In this document: positions 33,310-45,272 of the stretch, piece by piece
Layout: each line of letters opens with the position of its first letter
Position numbering within the stretch: position 1 is the stretch's first letter
Assembly: GCA_039621445.1 (NCBI GenBank)
Contig: CP154956.1
Span: 89,596,482-89,660,481, forward strand
DNA length: 64,000 nt
Origin: Euglena gracilis
Lineage: Eukaryota; Euglenida; Euglenophyceae; Euglenales
Direction of reading: 5' to 3'
Notes under the pieces: generated by a model
Seen by the model: only the letters and a program-made list of their open reading frames with translations
The model's database searches: none
What the model was told of the DNA's origin: nothing
Translations under genes and position numbers: made by a program

Positions 33310-34185
33310 CTCTAAGGTTTTGCGAACCCCCCCCCCCCCCGGGGGGGGCGGCTGCAGCCAGCCCCGATTTGGGCCCAGCCCAGCCGCAGCAGCACCCCCC
33401 CCGGGGGGGGGTGCTGCTAGCCCAGCTAGCCAGCCCCTTTTTTGGGGGTCCAGCCCAAAATTTTTCGGCGCGAAGCGCCGAAATTTTTTGAAAAACTGTG
33501 TTCAAAAGTGGTCAAAAATGGGGTTTGGGGGGCGTTTGGGGCATTTTTGGGGGGTTTCAGATGCATCATTTTTTCAAAACTGTGTTCTGCAGGTCATTTT
33601 TGGGCATTTTTCCGATTTCAGTCCAGCTCGCCCCGGTTCGGGTCCACGCGGGGCCCCCCCCCCGCCCCCCCGGGGGGGGGGCGGGCTAGCCAGCCCAAAT
33701 TTCTAGCCAGCCCAAATTTCTAGCCCTAGCCCAGCACCCCCCCCCCCGGGGTCCTTAAAGAGATGTATGGTGTGTGTGTTTTAAAAAATTAACAACTTCT
33801 CCTGAACCCAAAATCACCCACAGGCAAAGCATTTGGGTAAGGTAGGGATTTTTGCTTTCCTGCCCCAAAATCAGGCTATTTTACATGTTATTTGAGTGGA
33901 AAGAAATTAATCTCATTATTAATGTTGAACCCCCCCCCATTCTGTGCAGTGCTGAGCTCTTTAACCTGCCTGATGGTGCCACGGATGTTTGAGCCATGTG
34001 GTTGCTGGCAGACCTGCGGCCCGGCCCGGCCCGGCGTCCCGGCCGGCAGCCCAGCGGCACAGCCCAGCGGCATGGCCTGGGGCCGGCGGCCTGGCCAAGG
34101 GCCCAACTGGCCTGGCCTGGCCCACGGCCCGGACGCCTGGAGGCCCGGTGGCCCGGCCTGGGCGCGCTGGCCCTGGTGGCACAGC
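33310..34185. repeat. C/G-run hairpins and GGCCCGG-rich stretch
   Basis: CCCCGGGGGG hairpins at 33330, 33400 and 33660 with CCAGCCCAAATTTCTAGC repeats; 34010-34175 is a GC-rich run of GGCCCGGC words. Frames through it are proline/alanine low-complexity and not convincing. Confidence 0.4.
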
Positions 34186-35269
34186 TTCATTTTTGGTTCC
34201 CAATGATTGCTTTTGATTGGTTGAGGTATTGCGAAAATTGGCCCCCAATGGCAAATCGACCTTACACCCCCCCCCCCCACACACTAAGGCTAGTGGGGGC
34301 CCCAATTTTGCAATATATGGATTGGCCGCCATTGTAAAATATTTGAAATCTTCGATTTTTTTGACCCCGAAATGGCCCAAAACAGCAAAAAACAGCAAGT
34401 CAAACAGGCCAACAGTATTTTGAGTGAAACGGCCTGAAAATGGCCATAATTTGGGCAAGTGGTGGAGTTGCAAGGAAAACAAACTACTTTTGGATAGGGT
34501 GTTCTAGGCTTTAATTTAGGTCGCCCAACATTTTCTTTGACTTTGCTTCATCCCCCCCCCCAAATGCCTCAATATGGCTGTATTGGCCCACAAAAAACGA
34601 GCTGGAACGTGTAAACGGCCAGGCGTGTCAGAGGCCAAAACAGCGTAGGGGGGGGGGGCAATAGAGGGTCTCCAGGGGGACATGGGCACATTTGGTCTGG
34701 CAGGCACTTTCGGAAATAATGCCCGTTTTCTCATTTTTTTGAAAAATGTATATTTTGACCTCTCCTCGACAGAATGGCAGAGTCAAAACTGGGGGGGGTC
34801 CACCTCCCCTTTCCCCTGGTGGAAGCTTCGCTCTTCTCCAAAAAAGGAAGAAGGAAGAGCGCAGCAACCCCCCCCCCCTGAATGACCCAGGAACCCAGCC
34901 GGGGGGTCATTTTTTCTGGCTGCGCCTGACCTTTAGCCCATTGCCGGGTCATTTGAAGGGGAGTGTCTTGTATTTAAATAACATAAATAACATTTGACCC
35001 CGGATTGCACAGAGGAAAAATGTTCCTGGCCGCATTGACCTGCTGATGATTTGGGACAGCAAATGCAATAGACATTTACATTATAGGCTAGGTTGACAAT
35101 TGTTGGGAACTTGACAGTCCAGCTGAGCCCCCCCCCCCCCTGTGTGCACCTGACCATACCTCAACTTCACCACTGAAAATGGAGGATTCTTTGCCAAGTC
35201 ATTATTGTCAGAAGAAGATAAAAGAAACTCCACTCCTTCGGTGTTCCCACCCATCAGAAGCCCTTTTGT

Positions 35270-35410
35270 TTCAAAACGGCTTTTCGACAAAACGGCGAAA
35301 AAGCCGTTTAGCCGTCAGCAAAACGGCAAAAAAGCCGTTTCGCCATTGGCAAAACGGCAAAAAAGCCGTTTCGCCGTTGGCAAAACGGCGAAAAAGCCGT
35401 TTTGCCAGCC
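35270..35410. repeat. tandem palindromic AAAACGGCAAAAAAGCCGTTT repeat
   Basis: About 36 bp units, each a hairpin of AAACGGC and GCCGTTT, four to five copies. A 35760-35920 segment (CTTGAAATGCTGGGGAAAAT) recurs diverged and inverted at 49740-49890. Confidence 0.6.
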
Positions 35411-36387
35411 AAAAGTGAGAAAAATGGCAAAAAGCCGAAAAGTCGAAATGAAACACATACGGGTGGGAACAGGTCCCGGAACGCCCCCACCACAAACATG
35501 ATTATCAAGCAAAGTTGCGTAACCCCCCCCCCCCCTAATAGTGCTGCGGGGCCAATGGAGCTGCGGGTCCAAATAGTGCTGCAACCCCCCCGCCGGCGGA
35601 GGCGGCCGTCCAATAGTGCGGCACTGCAATACTATTTGGGGGGTTTACTTGACAGGGGCCTGCCTACCACAACGATGAACTTCATTGGCAAAATTCACCA
35701 CATGAGCACCATTTTTGACCGAAGATGATGCAAAAACGACCAAAAATGGGCAACTTTTTTATAAATTTGAAAAGCAATTCCAACGGGGAAAAATCTGTCA
35801 GGAAAAATGTTGGACGCATCCTTGAAATGCTGGGGAAAATTGTGGATGCTGGTTTAAAAACGGCTGGAAAAAATCCTAGACGGAAAAATCTTGGGAACCC
35901 ATTTTTCAGGAGATCCATCAGAATTAACTTCAAAATCCTGAGGTTTTCTCAAATCTAATGTTCAAATATTGGTGACATTCAAAACTCCGACCTGCAAAGT
36001 GAAGCAAAGAACACATTTTTTATTTGGATGATCAACCCACCTCCGAACAGAATATTTCAGCAGTTGGTGTGAAGCACTGACAATAATTTTTGGGCGTTTA
36101 CTGGAAATTTGATTTTCCTTGGTGGAAAAATCCTGGCCGGATCCTTAAAGGTGGGGAAACCCTGGAGGAAATTTCGTTTAGAATTTCCCCACAACAAGTT
36201 TTCCATTCAAGCCCCCCCCCTCCCCGGTATTGAAATTCATCCCCAGCTGCGCGGCGCAAGAACCCCCTGCCCGCGGTGAATGTTCACCGGTGAACATTCA
36301 CCAGGGGGTCCAGAGCACCCCCAGAAGGGGATTCCTTGAGGAGAGCAGGTGATAGAGGGTGGGGGACCCCCAGGGACCCCCACTCTC

Positions 36388-36610
36388 AACCCTAACCCTA
36401 ACCCGAACCCTGACCCTAACCCTAACCCTAACCCTAACCCTGACTTTAACCCTAACCCTAACCCTAACCCGTGGGTGGGCTGGTGGATGGGTGGTTGGAT
36501 GGATGGGTGGGTGGGTGGATGGGTGGTTGGATGGATGGATGGATGGTTTGGCCGGGCGGGTGGGTGGGTGGACGGATGGAGGGATGGATGAATGGATGGG
36601 TCGGTCACTT
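36388..36610. repeat. interstitial CCCTAA array plus GGATGGGTGG minisatellite
   Basis: Imperfect CCCTAA repeats (36388-36470) pass directly into GGATGGGTGGTT repeats (36471-36605). Variants CCCGAA, CCCTGA and CTTTAA show it is old and not a live telomere. Confidence 0.75.
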
Positions 36611-36825
36611 TGGCCACTGGGTCGAAAATCGCCAAAAAATCAAAAAAATTCTGGCACCTTTGGCGCCAGGTGGCCACCTTTAGCCAATCCTGGCCGACCC
36701 CAGGAGTTCTGGAGCCGAAACCCAGTCGCTCATTCCAAAAAATAAAAAAAGACAGTCAGTCACCCCCCGGGGGGGGTCAGACGCAATTTGAGCAATGGTA
36801 TTCCCCCCACCAGGCACCTATGCTG

Positions 36826-37940
36826 ACCGCAGCCGACCGCAGCCGACTGCAGCCGACCGCGGCCGACCGCGGGTTTCAGGACTGTCATAGGTGGGGTGCC
36901 GACCGCAGCCGACCGCAGCCGACCGCGCAACTTTTTTCTAATTGGTGTCAATTTTTCAGTGAGAATGAGGAATTAGGCTCATTTTTATCCAGATGTTGAG
37001 ATTTTTCTGGCTCATCTGGCTCATGTTGTCACTTTCGGCCACTTTTGGCCACTTTTGTCCCCTTTTGGCCCATTTACCACCATAATTCTCCCTATTTTGA
37101 CCATTTTTGGCCACTTTTTGCCCACTTCTTGTAATTTTGGGCCATTTTGCCCTGCTCTTGGGCCATTTTGGGCCATTTTGGGCCATTTTTGACCATTTAA
37201 AGCCACTTTCGACCTTTTCTTTTGTTATTTTTGCCCATTTTTTGGTCTCTTTTTGGTCCAATTTGACCATTTTGAGCATTTTGCGCCAGTTTGTTGCCAA
37301 AAGTGAACAAAAGCTGCTAAAGTGACCCAAATTGGCCAAAAGCAGGGTCATTTTGGGCCATTTTTGAGCATTTTTTTGTTATTTTTTGCCTGCCTTTGGA
37401 ACTTTTGGCCATTTTAACCATGTTTTGCCACTTTTAGGCCTTTTTTAGGTCACGTTTGGCTGCTCTTGATGTCAAAAGCAACAAAAAGATGTTTTTAAAG
37501 TGGCCTGAAAGTGGCCAGAAGTGGGTAAAAATGGCCAAAAGCAGAGAAAAGTTGTCAAAAGTGGGCTAAAGAGGCCAAAAGTGGTCAAAAGAGGTCAAAG
37601 CAAAGCAAAAGCTGGCCAAAAGCAGCCAAAACACAGCAAAAAAAATGGGCAAAAGCAACAAAGTGACCAAAAGAAAGCAAAAGGCAGGAAATAATGGGCA
37701 AAGGCAGCAAAAATCTACCAAAAGTGGGCAACGGTGGCCAAAAGCAGTCCAAAAGCATCAAAAGCTGGCCAAAAGCAGCGAAAAGTGGCCAAAAGTCGGC
37801 AACAGTGGATTGTGTGATTGTGATATATGCTCATTTTTTGTTGGCCTGCCCCCCACCTACAGCCAACTACCTTGCCGACCGCAGCCGACCGCAGCCGACT
37901 GCAGCCGACCGCGGCTGACCGCAGCCGACCGCAGGCTAAA
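36826..37940. repeat. CCGACCGCAG arrays around a GGCCAAAA foldback
   Basis: CCGACCGCAG tandem repeats at 36826-36925 and again at 37875-37935, both followed by CTGTCATAGGTG. Between them TTTTGGCCA text (37020-37470) turns into its inverse, GGCCAAAAG text (37500-37810). Confidence 0.6.
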
Positions 37941-38475
37941 ATTTGGAATCTGTCATAGGTGCTTGCCCCCCACCCACCGTGGCACTCATGCAAGGAAAAA
38001 TTCTTTTCGGGGCCAAGCGCCGAAGGAAAATTTTGACCAAATAATCGGCGCAAAATGCGGGAAGGCTTGTTGGGGGGGGTTTGCCCCCCCCCCCCCACCA
38101 GGATGGGTTGACACCCACTCACCACCCATAAGGTTGAGGGGATTCCTGTACAGCCCTGCCTGGGGGTTGGGTGGGGTGGGGTCTGGCTTGCGGAATTCTC
38201 TGCCCCCCCCCCTACACCATTGCCCAACCTCCCACGGGTGCCAAAACAATCCTTTCTTGGGGGGGGGGAGAACAGAATTCAGCGTAAAGTTGACGTGTTG
38301 CGCCTTATCTGCTGCCAAGACGGTCACGGTTGCCTTTTTCAAGTGCCTGTCCTCCATGTTGCACAGGCATGACAAAATACAAAGGAAAGAAAGCTGATTC
38401 AAAATGGCGGTAAATAGTTGTGCTTGCTTTCATTCCAACGTTTTCACTCTGGAGCCAAGGTTGTTGGGTCGGAGG

Positions 38476-38771
38476 CAGGCTGTTTTTTTATCGGGTGCCG
38501 ACCCCACCCGGGGGGGGGGGTGCCTGGGCAGGCACTCCAAGGCACTCCCGATCCGGCCCCCCAGGGGGGGGTAGGGCCAAAAGTGCCCCAGCACAGACCC
38601 CGGTGCCGAAGGCGCCAGGGAGCCAAAAATGGCCTATTGTCAAAGGAATGTGCCTTGGCACAGGCCGAAATCCGACCCCCCCCCCCGGGAGGTGGTGCCT
38701 GCCTGGGCAGGCACCCCAAGGCACTCCGGACCCCCCCCTCCCTCCCCTGGGGTTGGTAAAAAAACAGCCTG
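38476..38771. mobile_element. hAT-type MITE, CAGGCTG ends (copy 2)
   Basis: Ends CAGGCTGTTTTTTTA and TAAAAAAACAGCCTG. Flanking 8-mers GTCGGAGG (38468-38475) and GTCGGAGA (38772-38779), 7 of 8. Interior shares TGCCTGGGCAGGCACTCCAA and CAGGCCGAAATCCGACC with the copy at 15154, in opposite order. Confidence 0.78.
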
Positions 38772-38903
38772 GTCGGAGAGCCAAAATTTTGGGGCCAAGG
38801 GTCAAATATCTTGTTGGACGAGGGCCAAAATTTGTGGTTGAGGGCCAAAATTTTGGGTCCCTGGCTGTCGATGAGCTGTAAAGGCATGTTTTCACTGTGC
38901 CAG

Positions 38904-39160
38904 ATGGACAGAATCTGCAGAATACCCCTACAGAATCTGATTTTGTGTCGACGCCTGCCATAGCAACAGAAAAAAGCAGGAAAGTACAACACAGACCATC
39001 CCATCTTCGTTCAAAGGGAGATGGCACTCAGAAAATGCCTTGTGAACGGCGTCCTCAAGCAAAACTGATGTTTCTGGGGACATGAGGGCATTGGCCGCGT
39101 TTTTGTTTGCATTTTTTGTGATATTTTTTTGAGGGTCCATGTATGGGGGCACTGAGGACG
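38904..39160. other. possible exon, strand uncertain
   Basis: The + strand reads ESDFVSTPAIATEKSRKV after an acceptor-like GTGCCAG. The minus strand over the same bases reads SPETSVLLEDAVHKAFSECH and ends at a donor-like GATG followed by GTCTGT. Both look like protein; only one can be real. Confidence 0.25.
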
Positions 39161-39473
39161 ACACACATGCCCCAGGAAACATTTTTTTTTTTTGCTTTGG
39201 GGCAGCGAGGATGGTCAAATCTCCAGCAGGGTTGACCCAGTACCCAGAAATTGCCTCTTCGAGGAGATGATTTTTGTGGACAGAAAATGGCCCTCCACCA
39301 AGGACTGAACCCCCCCAGCAATTTGTCAGCGCATGACCCTTCCCTATTTTCCTGGCCCTGATTTCAGGTCCCGTTCTCTTGCCGAAAATGCCTCCCGTCA
39401 GATTTGAGCAAAATTCTTCCTCTTCAATTCAAACGTGCATGTCCTGCAATTTTGCTTTTTTTTTTCTGTGCAG

Positions 39474-39552
39474 GAGACGACGTATGAGTACAACGAAGGC
39501 AGGCGGATGGAAATCAAAAACGTGAATGGTCTCCTGTGCTCCATTGAAGACG
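39474..39552 (+). CDS. candidate exon
   Basis: Preceded by an excellent acceptor, a T tract then CTGTGCAG, and followed by a donor (GACG then GTAGCC). Encodes ETTYEYNEGRRMEIKNVNGL and LCSIED. Length 79 nt. Probably one exon of the same + strand gene as the neighbouring calls. Family unknown. Confidence 0.38.
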
Positions 39553-39853
39553 GTAGCCCTTCTTGTGGGCTGAATTTCCATGGCAATCTGGCGGCAAAGA
39601 ATTGTGCTGATTACGTCCCACGGCGTCATGAGGTGTCTTGAGGATGATAACCTTTGAGGGGGGGGTCCGTGCATTTGTTTTGTATTGATTTGGTTGTGAG
39701 CTGAATTTTTTTGTGGTGCCAGTTTCTCTCAACCCAAACATCAATGACACACAGAACCAAGGGACCAAGTGTTCCCTTTGAACACTTGGGACAGTTGGCA
39801 GGCAAGAGTGTCGTTGTGTTGTGACAGTTCTGATTGTGTTGTGTCTTCCCTAG

Positions 39854-40010
39854 AATGGAGGGGAGAATTGGGAAGCAGGAAGTGTGATCCCCTCGTATCC
39901 CAGACACAGATCTCCGTCTCTTAGTTGTGCAAACACAACTTGTAAGCCAAAAGTGAAGGACATTGCCAAAGAATTGGCAAATCGAGAAAAATGTCCATGT
40001 CCAAAAGCTG
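39854..40010 (+). CDS. candidate exon, cysteine-rich
   Basis: Follows an acceptor-like CTTCCCTAG. Encodes NGGENWEAGSVIPSYPRHRS and later CANTTCKPKVKDIAKELANR with CPCPKA. Cysteine spacing is reminiscent of the exon at 33059 but no known motif fits. The 3' end is not defined because no good donor precedes the proline-rich text that follows. Confidence 0.33.
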
Positions 40011-40205
40011 TTTCCCTGTTCCCCCCTCCACGTTCCCCCGTGTCCCCTCCCATGATCCCCCAATCCGCTGCGTTTTCAGCACCGGAGTGCAGTCACAAAG
40101 TCCAGCTGTTGCATGTAGAAAGGGAAGCAATGCATTTATACATACATACATGTATATACACACACACACATATATATATATATATATGCATATATGTGTG
40201 TGTAT

Positions 40206-40385
40206 TTATATGGCGAGGCAGAACTTGTGCCACCCCCCCCCCCTAGGTTTGGGTTAGGGTTAGGGTTAAGTTAGGGTTAGGTTACGTTACGTTAGGGTTA
40301 AGTTAGGGTTAAGTTACGGTTCGGGTTTGGTTTAGGGTTAGGGTTAGGGTTAGCGTTAGGGTTGGGGGGGGCACATGTTCTGCCC

Positions 40386-40400
<15 letters not shown>
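40206..40400. mobile_element. inverted-repeat element holding a TTAGGG-like array
   Basis: Ends ATATGGCGAGGCAGAACTTG plus TGCC and C run, and G run plus GGCACATGTTCTGCC and CTGCCATATAT, are inverse to one another. The interior is about 110 bases of TTAGGG variants (TTAAGTTAGGG, GTTACGTTA). It sits inside TA/CA microsatellite, so the exact target duplication (perhaps TATA) cannot be read. Confidence 0.5.
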
Positions 40401-40420
<20 letters not shown>

Positions 40421-41056
40421 AACACACACACACATACCACATACATACATACATACATACATACATACATACATACATACATACATACATACATACATAC
40501 ATACATACATACATACATACATACATACATACATACATACATACATACATACATACATACATACATACATACATACATACAGACACACACACATACATAC
40601 ATACATACATACATACATACATACATACATACATACATACATACATACATACATACATACATACATACATACATACATACATACATACATACAAACACAC
40701 ATACATACATACATACATACATACATACATACATACATACATACATACATACATACATACATACATACATACATACATACATACATACATACATACATAC
40801 ATACATACATACATACATACATACATACATACATACATACATACATACGTATGTACGTATGTATGTATGTATGTATGTATGTATGTATGTATGTATGTAT
40901 GTATGTATGTACGTATGTATGTATGTATGTATGTATGTATGTATGTATGTATGTATGTATGTATGTATGTATGTATGTATGTATGTATGTATGTATGTAT
41001 GTATGTACGTACGTATGTATGTATGTATGTATGTATGTATGTATGTATGTATGTAC
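40391..41056. repeat. (CATA)n followed by (TATG)n, giant foldback
   Basis: About 400 bases of CATA units (to 40849) with a few variants (CAGACACACA, CAAACACAC) turn at CATACGTATGTACGTATG into about 200 bases of TATG units. The two halves are reverse complements and can form a very long hairpin. Long Tyr-Met-Cys-Val and His-Thr-Tyr-Ile frames through it are artefacts. Confidence 0.92.
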
Positions 41057-41718
41057 CTAAGTTCTCCATGTTTTTTTTCCGGTTCGTAATCATTTACAAT
41101 TGCCCCTTCAATGAGACCTCATTGGGTGGGGTTCCACAGCTGGACCGAGTGGAGTCTGGAGGGGGGTATGGGCCAAGCAGGGATAGCTGATTTGCTTTTG
41201 TTACAGAGCCAGTTCGTTGGCTTGCAGGTGGGAATGCATTTTTTGTATTTTTTTGTTTTGCATTGTTTCTCTTCCAAAGAGGTATTCCTCTCTCACTGGG
41301 GAGGAGTGAAAAATGGTTGTTGGTGCCGGCGGTGGAAGGTTCAATCCACAAAAAGTGTGAAAAGCTGCGCCATTTTTCACAACCACTCTAGAGGTTGCTG
41401 TCTGAACTGCCTTTGTGCAGCTTAATGGTATTGAATCCACAATCCTCCGCTGCAGATCATAATCGATGGGCTTTATTCCAAAGCCAGCACAAAGAAACAT
41501 GACGATGACTGGCCAGAAAAGGACCCTGACAGCCACCAGAGCATTTGCACAACATCAATGATGTCAGCTTAGGCTGTTCATTGTGCGCGCATTTGCTGCT
41601 TACGGTAGGTGCAGTTTTCCGCGTTCAGTTGTCTTTGCCCCCAAGTTTCTTTGTTGCACACATCATTTTCTGCAATACATTCTCTAAGTTCTAAATCTGT
41701 ACTTTTTTGGCGCTCTAG

Positions 41719-41892
41719 TTCACCCCCCCACCATTACCGGAGGAGCAAATGCTCCAGTTCTGCTGACGATGGCAAGAAAAAGGCGAAACGATACGATGCG
41801 GAGGACTACACATACGACAAGTACAAAAAGAAAGCAGAAGAGAAGAAGAAAGCAAAGGCGTTCGACGATTTTGATGATTTTGACACAAAGAG
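41719..41892 (+). CDS. candidate exon, charged Lys/Asp/Tyr-rich
   Basis: Lies between an acceptor (GCGCTCTAG) and a donor (AAAGAG then GTTTGC). Encodes GKKKAKRYDAEDYTYDKYKK, then a KAEEKKKAKAF run and DDFDDFDTKR. It is predicted to be a charged, likely helical or disordered segment. Similar acidic text occurs in the candidate exons at 46422 and 50144 and in frames near 43975-44085, so they may belong to one protein. Confidence 0.42.
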
Positions 41893-43959
41893 GTTTGCTG
41901 TCCTAAGCCTCTCCCAATTCCTGAGCAAGGGCATAGACGAGCACAAGGGGTGGGGGCAGTTGTGTAACCCCCCAAAAAAGTTTCACGCACAATCCTCATA
42001 CCCCATACCTTTGAAAACCCCATAAACTGTGGAAATGAACCCAGGGTTCATTTCACACATGCAAAAAAGCAGTCAGCCACTTAAACTCTTGTCTCCAAAA
42101 CCCAGCATTCCCTGGCATCGCCCAGCTCGTTGGAGGTGCTTTCATCTGATAAACACGAAGAATTTTCGACTGGACCCAGCAAAAATGTGTGCAACTGCAC
42201 ACATGGACGATGTGCGCATTTGCGCATATCACCACTTTTAAAAAAACCAATCCTACATCAGTGTGCTTGGAGCTGGATGAAACACTGGTGCAGTGGTGTT
42301 CTCTCCATGGTATTCCTGTGGTGCTGGACCCCGTCTCCAAGAGGCTGGCTAGGAGTGTTTGGAATCACCCGGAGCAACTTTTTTTTTGGAGGAAAGTCGC
42401 ATCCCCCTGGGGGTGTGGTATGGGCACTCAGGGAGGAGGGCGTTTTCGACCCCGAAAGGAGGTCAGGTTTTGGGGTGGGGACCCCCGGTGCCCAAGGCGC
42501 TACGGCCCAAAAAAAAAACCACTTTCAAGGCCATTCGTCTTCAGGACAAGCATGGAAGTGCGTGCATTGGCTCCCTCAGAGTCAGGCTTCTTTTGAAAAA
42601 CGGCCGCGGGAGCGGGGTTGAGGCCCATGAGGCCTGCCCCCCCCCCCCCAAGGGACGTCGGTTTGTCTGCCTCAGGTGGGAAGTTTGCTGAACTCCCATG
42701 GAGCCTTGGGTTTTTAGCATCTGCCAGGAACCGAAAATCTACGGGCTGGAGAATGTGTAAGCCAGAGGGGGTGCAGCCAGCCAGAGGGGGTGCAGCCAGC
42801 CGGCAGCTCAAGTGGAAATGAAGTTCGGGCAGCCAGGCACAGCCAGGCTGGACCAAAAGAGGGCTCAACATGTCCCCAAAAAAGAGGGGTTCGGGGGTTT
42901 TTTGGGGGACTTTTTTTTGCCTGCTTTCATGGGCCGAGTTGCCCTCCCCCCATTCCCCCCCCTTTTGTGGATCCCTGGGGTCCTTAAAATTTCCACACAG
43001 ACGTTATTCACCTTTTTTTGGTGGTCAAACTGACGGGTGCCATGAGTTGTCCTGCACAAGGAGAGGCCACAAACAATTTTGTTTGTTTTTTTTCCCCCCC
43101 TTGGCGATATTTGATTTTTGCTGGGAAATTTTTTCAACCATTCCACATTTTTTGCCCCAATTTTCCCCTGAGACCACACTTTTTGACAAATTATTTTTTT
43201 TCAGTTTTCTCACTACTCTCCAGCAGAAAAGTGTACACCCCTGACAAGTTCCTGCCATTCTTTGCATTTACATGCGGAGAAACGCAAACGCGGTTTTTTT
43301 GTGTATTTCGATCTTGGCAAAATTTTGTATTTTTTTTGGCGCTTTTTTGCATTTTTAGATTTTTGAGGTTTTTGTTTTTCTGTTTCTTTTGCATTTTGGT
43401 TGGGATTTTTTTGGTTATGGAAAAAAAAATCGTTGTCCCCAAAGATCCAAAATCTTTTGGCAATTTTTTGTCATCTTTCCATTGTTGACAGGTTGCTTAT
43501 TTTTATGCAAAACAACAAGTTTTCAGCGGCGGAGCCGAAAATTTTTCTTACAAAACAAAGCTCCCTCCGCCAAAACCTTTCCAAGTCCTCTCCAGCAGAA
43601 GCGTACATCCCGGGGGAGCTCCAAAAGGATTTCACATGCATTTTTTGCAATTTTTTTGTGTGTTGTGTTCTTAAAGGGCCCATATTGCGTTCTCCCATGC
43701 ATTTTGCTTTTTTAGGTTTCTTTGCATTTTCTGGGCGGTCACAATTTTCGAGGGTGCACATTGCCCCCCCCCCCCTGCGTTCTGGTACTGTAATTTATTT
43801 TCTTGCTCTCAGACAGGGAACAGAGCAAATTAATCATGGTGTGGGTGGGCTTTGTGGTGCAAAGGAGTCAAAAATTTACCTGTCTTTCCCCCATGCCATT
43901 TTGGTTGTCTGCAATTTTGTTTGTCTGTCAATGAGTTACCTGTTCCCCTTTCCAAGATC

Positions 43960-44085
43960 AAAACGATCCAAGAGGGAGGACGACGACAATGACAATTATC
44001 ATCCCAAAATTGGTGCACACCGTACAGAGGATGATGACGAAGTTCAGGATTTCAAAATGGCAGCCAGTTGCCTTTTTGACATGTA
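43960..44085 (+). CDS. candidate exon, basic-acidic
   Basis: After a pyrimidine-rich acceptor (CCCCTTTCCAAG) the frame reads RSKRSKREDDDNDNYHPKIG and then TEDDDEVQDFKM before a TAA. A donor may lie inside (AAATTG then GTGCAC). Charge pattern resembles the exon at 41719. Confidence 0.33.
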
Positions 44086-44523
44086 ATCTTTCTTTGACAA
44101 TTTTCACCAGCTCCTTTTTTACGGTGTTGATTTTTGGGGGGTCACCTGCAGTGCATTATCCTTCTTAGAAATTTAGTTGAAGCCCAAGATGATTTACAAC
44201 CTGGGTGGGCTGCAGGGTTGACTTTTTTGACATTGCTTTTGAACCCTGATTTCAATAAATCTCTGACCACTGTTTCAGCAATGAACGGGTAATTTGGAGC
44301 TTTGAGAGATGTTATTTTCACATATGATCACATTGGAATTGGGGAGGTGGTGCGGGATTCTCAGCATTTTGGATTTTGGTTGTGTCTTGGGAACTCGAAA
44401 GGTTTCCTTATTTTGGGGGAATGATTTTGAATGAATATGAATCTTATGTCATCATGAGAATTTCTTTTGATGAATTTTTTTTGGAATTGGTATTTATTCC
44501 CAAATTGAAATCCTGTGATTGAC

Positions 44524-44591
44524 AACCGGGACGCCCATGTGCAAAAAAAGTCTTATGAGGAGTATGACGAATTCCGGCCAGTTCCTAAAAG
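44524..44591 (+). CDS. candidate exon, short
   Basis: Encodes IDNRDAHVQKKSYEEYDEFR then PVPKR, ending at a consensus donor (AAAAG then GTACCTG). The 5' boundary is unclear; an AG lies inside the A tract at 44550. Composition fits the other charged exons. Confidence 0.33.
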
Positions 44592-44847
44592 GTACCTGCT
44601 TTTTCTTCCAAAGTATTTTGTGGGGTTTTGATTCCACCTCCAGAGCCCCATCTCCAGAGGTGCAAATGAAGACTGGTTGAAAGATGCTCAAAACGTCACG
44701 TGTGGCGAAGTGTTGTGGGGCTTCTGGTCTGCCTGGAAAGCCCTCCAAAGGGGGAGATTGGACAACCACAAAAAAGTGTAAAGGAAGTGAGTGCCGCTGT
44801 TCATCAGTTTGCTGGCAGGCCAGGAGCATATGCCGGGGGGGGGGGGA

Positions 44848-45262
44848 CAGGGTTCGATAAAAGGAGGATGTACAGGGTTTAGGGAGGGTGACCCACCCCC
44901 CACCTGTGGAGGGGGGGCAGACCAACCCCGAGGTGTTTTCGGGGGGGGGGACCAGGAACCCCCATCAAACTCTTCCTTCTGGCACTCTGCGCTGAATTTT
45001 TTTTTTGCATTTTTGACAAATTTTGCCCAAAAAGTGCCCCAAAAGGCACTTTTGGCCGTTTGGGGGGACCATTCGCGCCGGGCCGATAATCGGTCATCCA
45101 GACCGCGTCACTGTTTTGGGTGCCCCCCCCCCCCTGCTGGACTGGGGGGATCCCCACCTGCCCTTATATCAAAGCCTCGGGGAAAGTCTGGGAAACTGGA
45201 AAGAGATTTGCGAAAGTATTTGGGAACGAAATTGATCCTGCCCCCCCCCCGTTATACCGAAC
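44848..45262. mobile_element. relative of the CAGGGTT element, edges unclear
   Basis: Starts CAGGGTTCGATAAAAGGAGG and ends near TTATACCGAACC, imperfect inverses. Interior shares GGCACTTTTGG, AAAAGTGCCC and C/G runs with 45273-45662. No target duplication is visible. Confidence 0.4.
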
Positions 45263-45272
45263 CTCCTATGGG

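Noticed and set aside
36388-36470. Chromosome end
   Set aside because: The CCCTAA array is short, degenerate and followed by 27 kb of sequence; it is interstitial.
40298-41190. Open frames of 180-270 codons over the CATA/TATG array
   Set aside because: They are translations of a tetranucleotide repeat that has no stop in most frames; no protein meaning.
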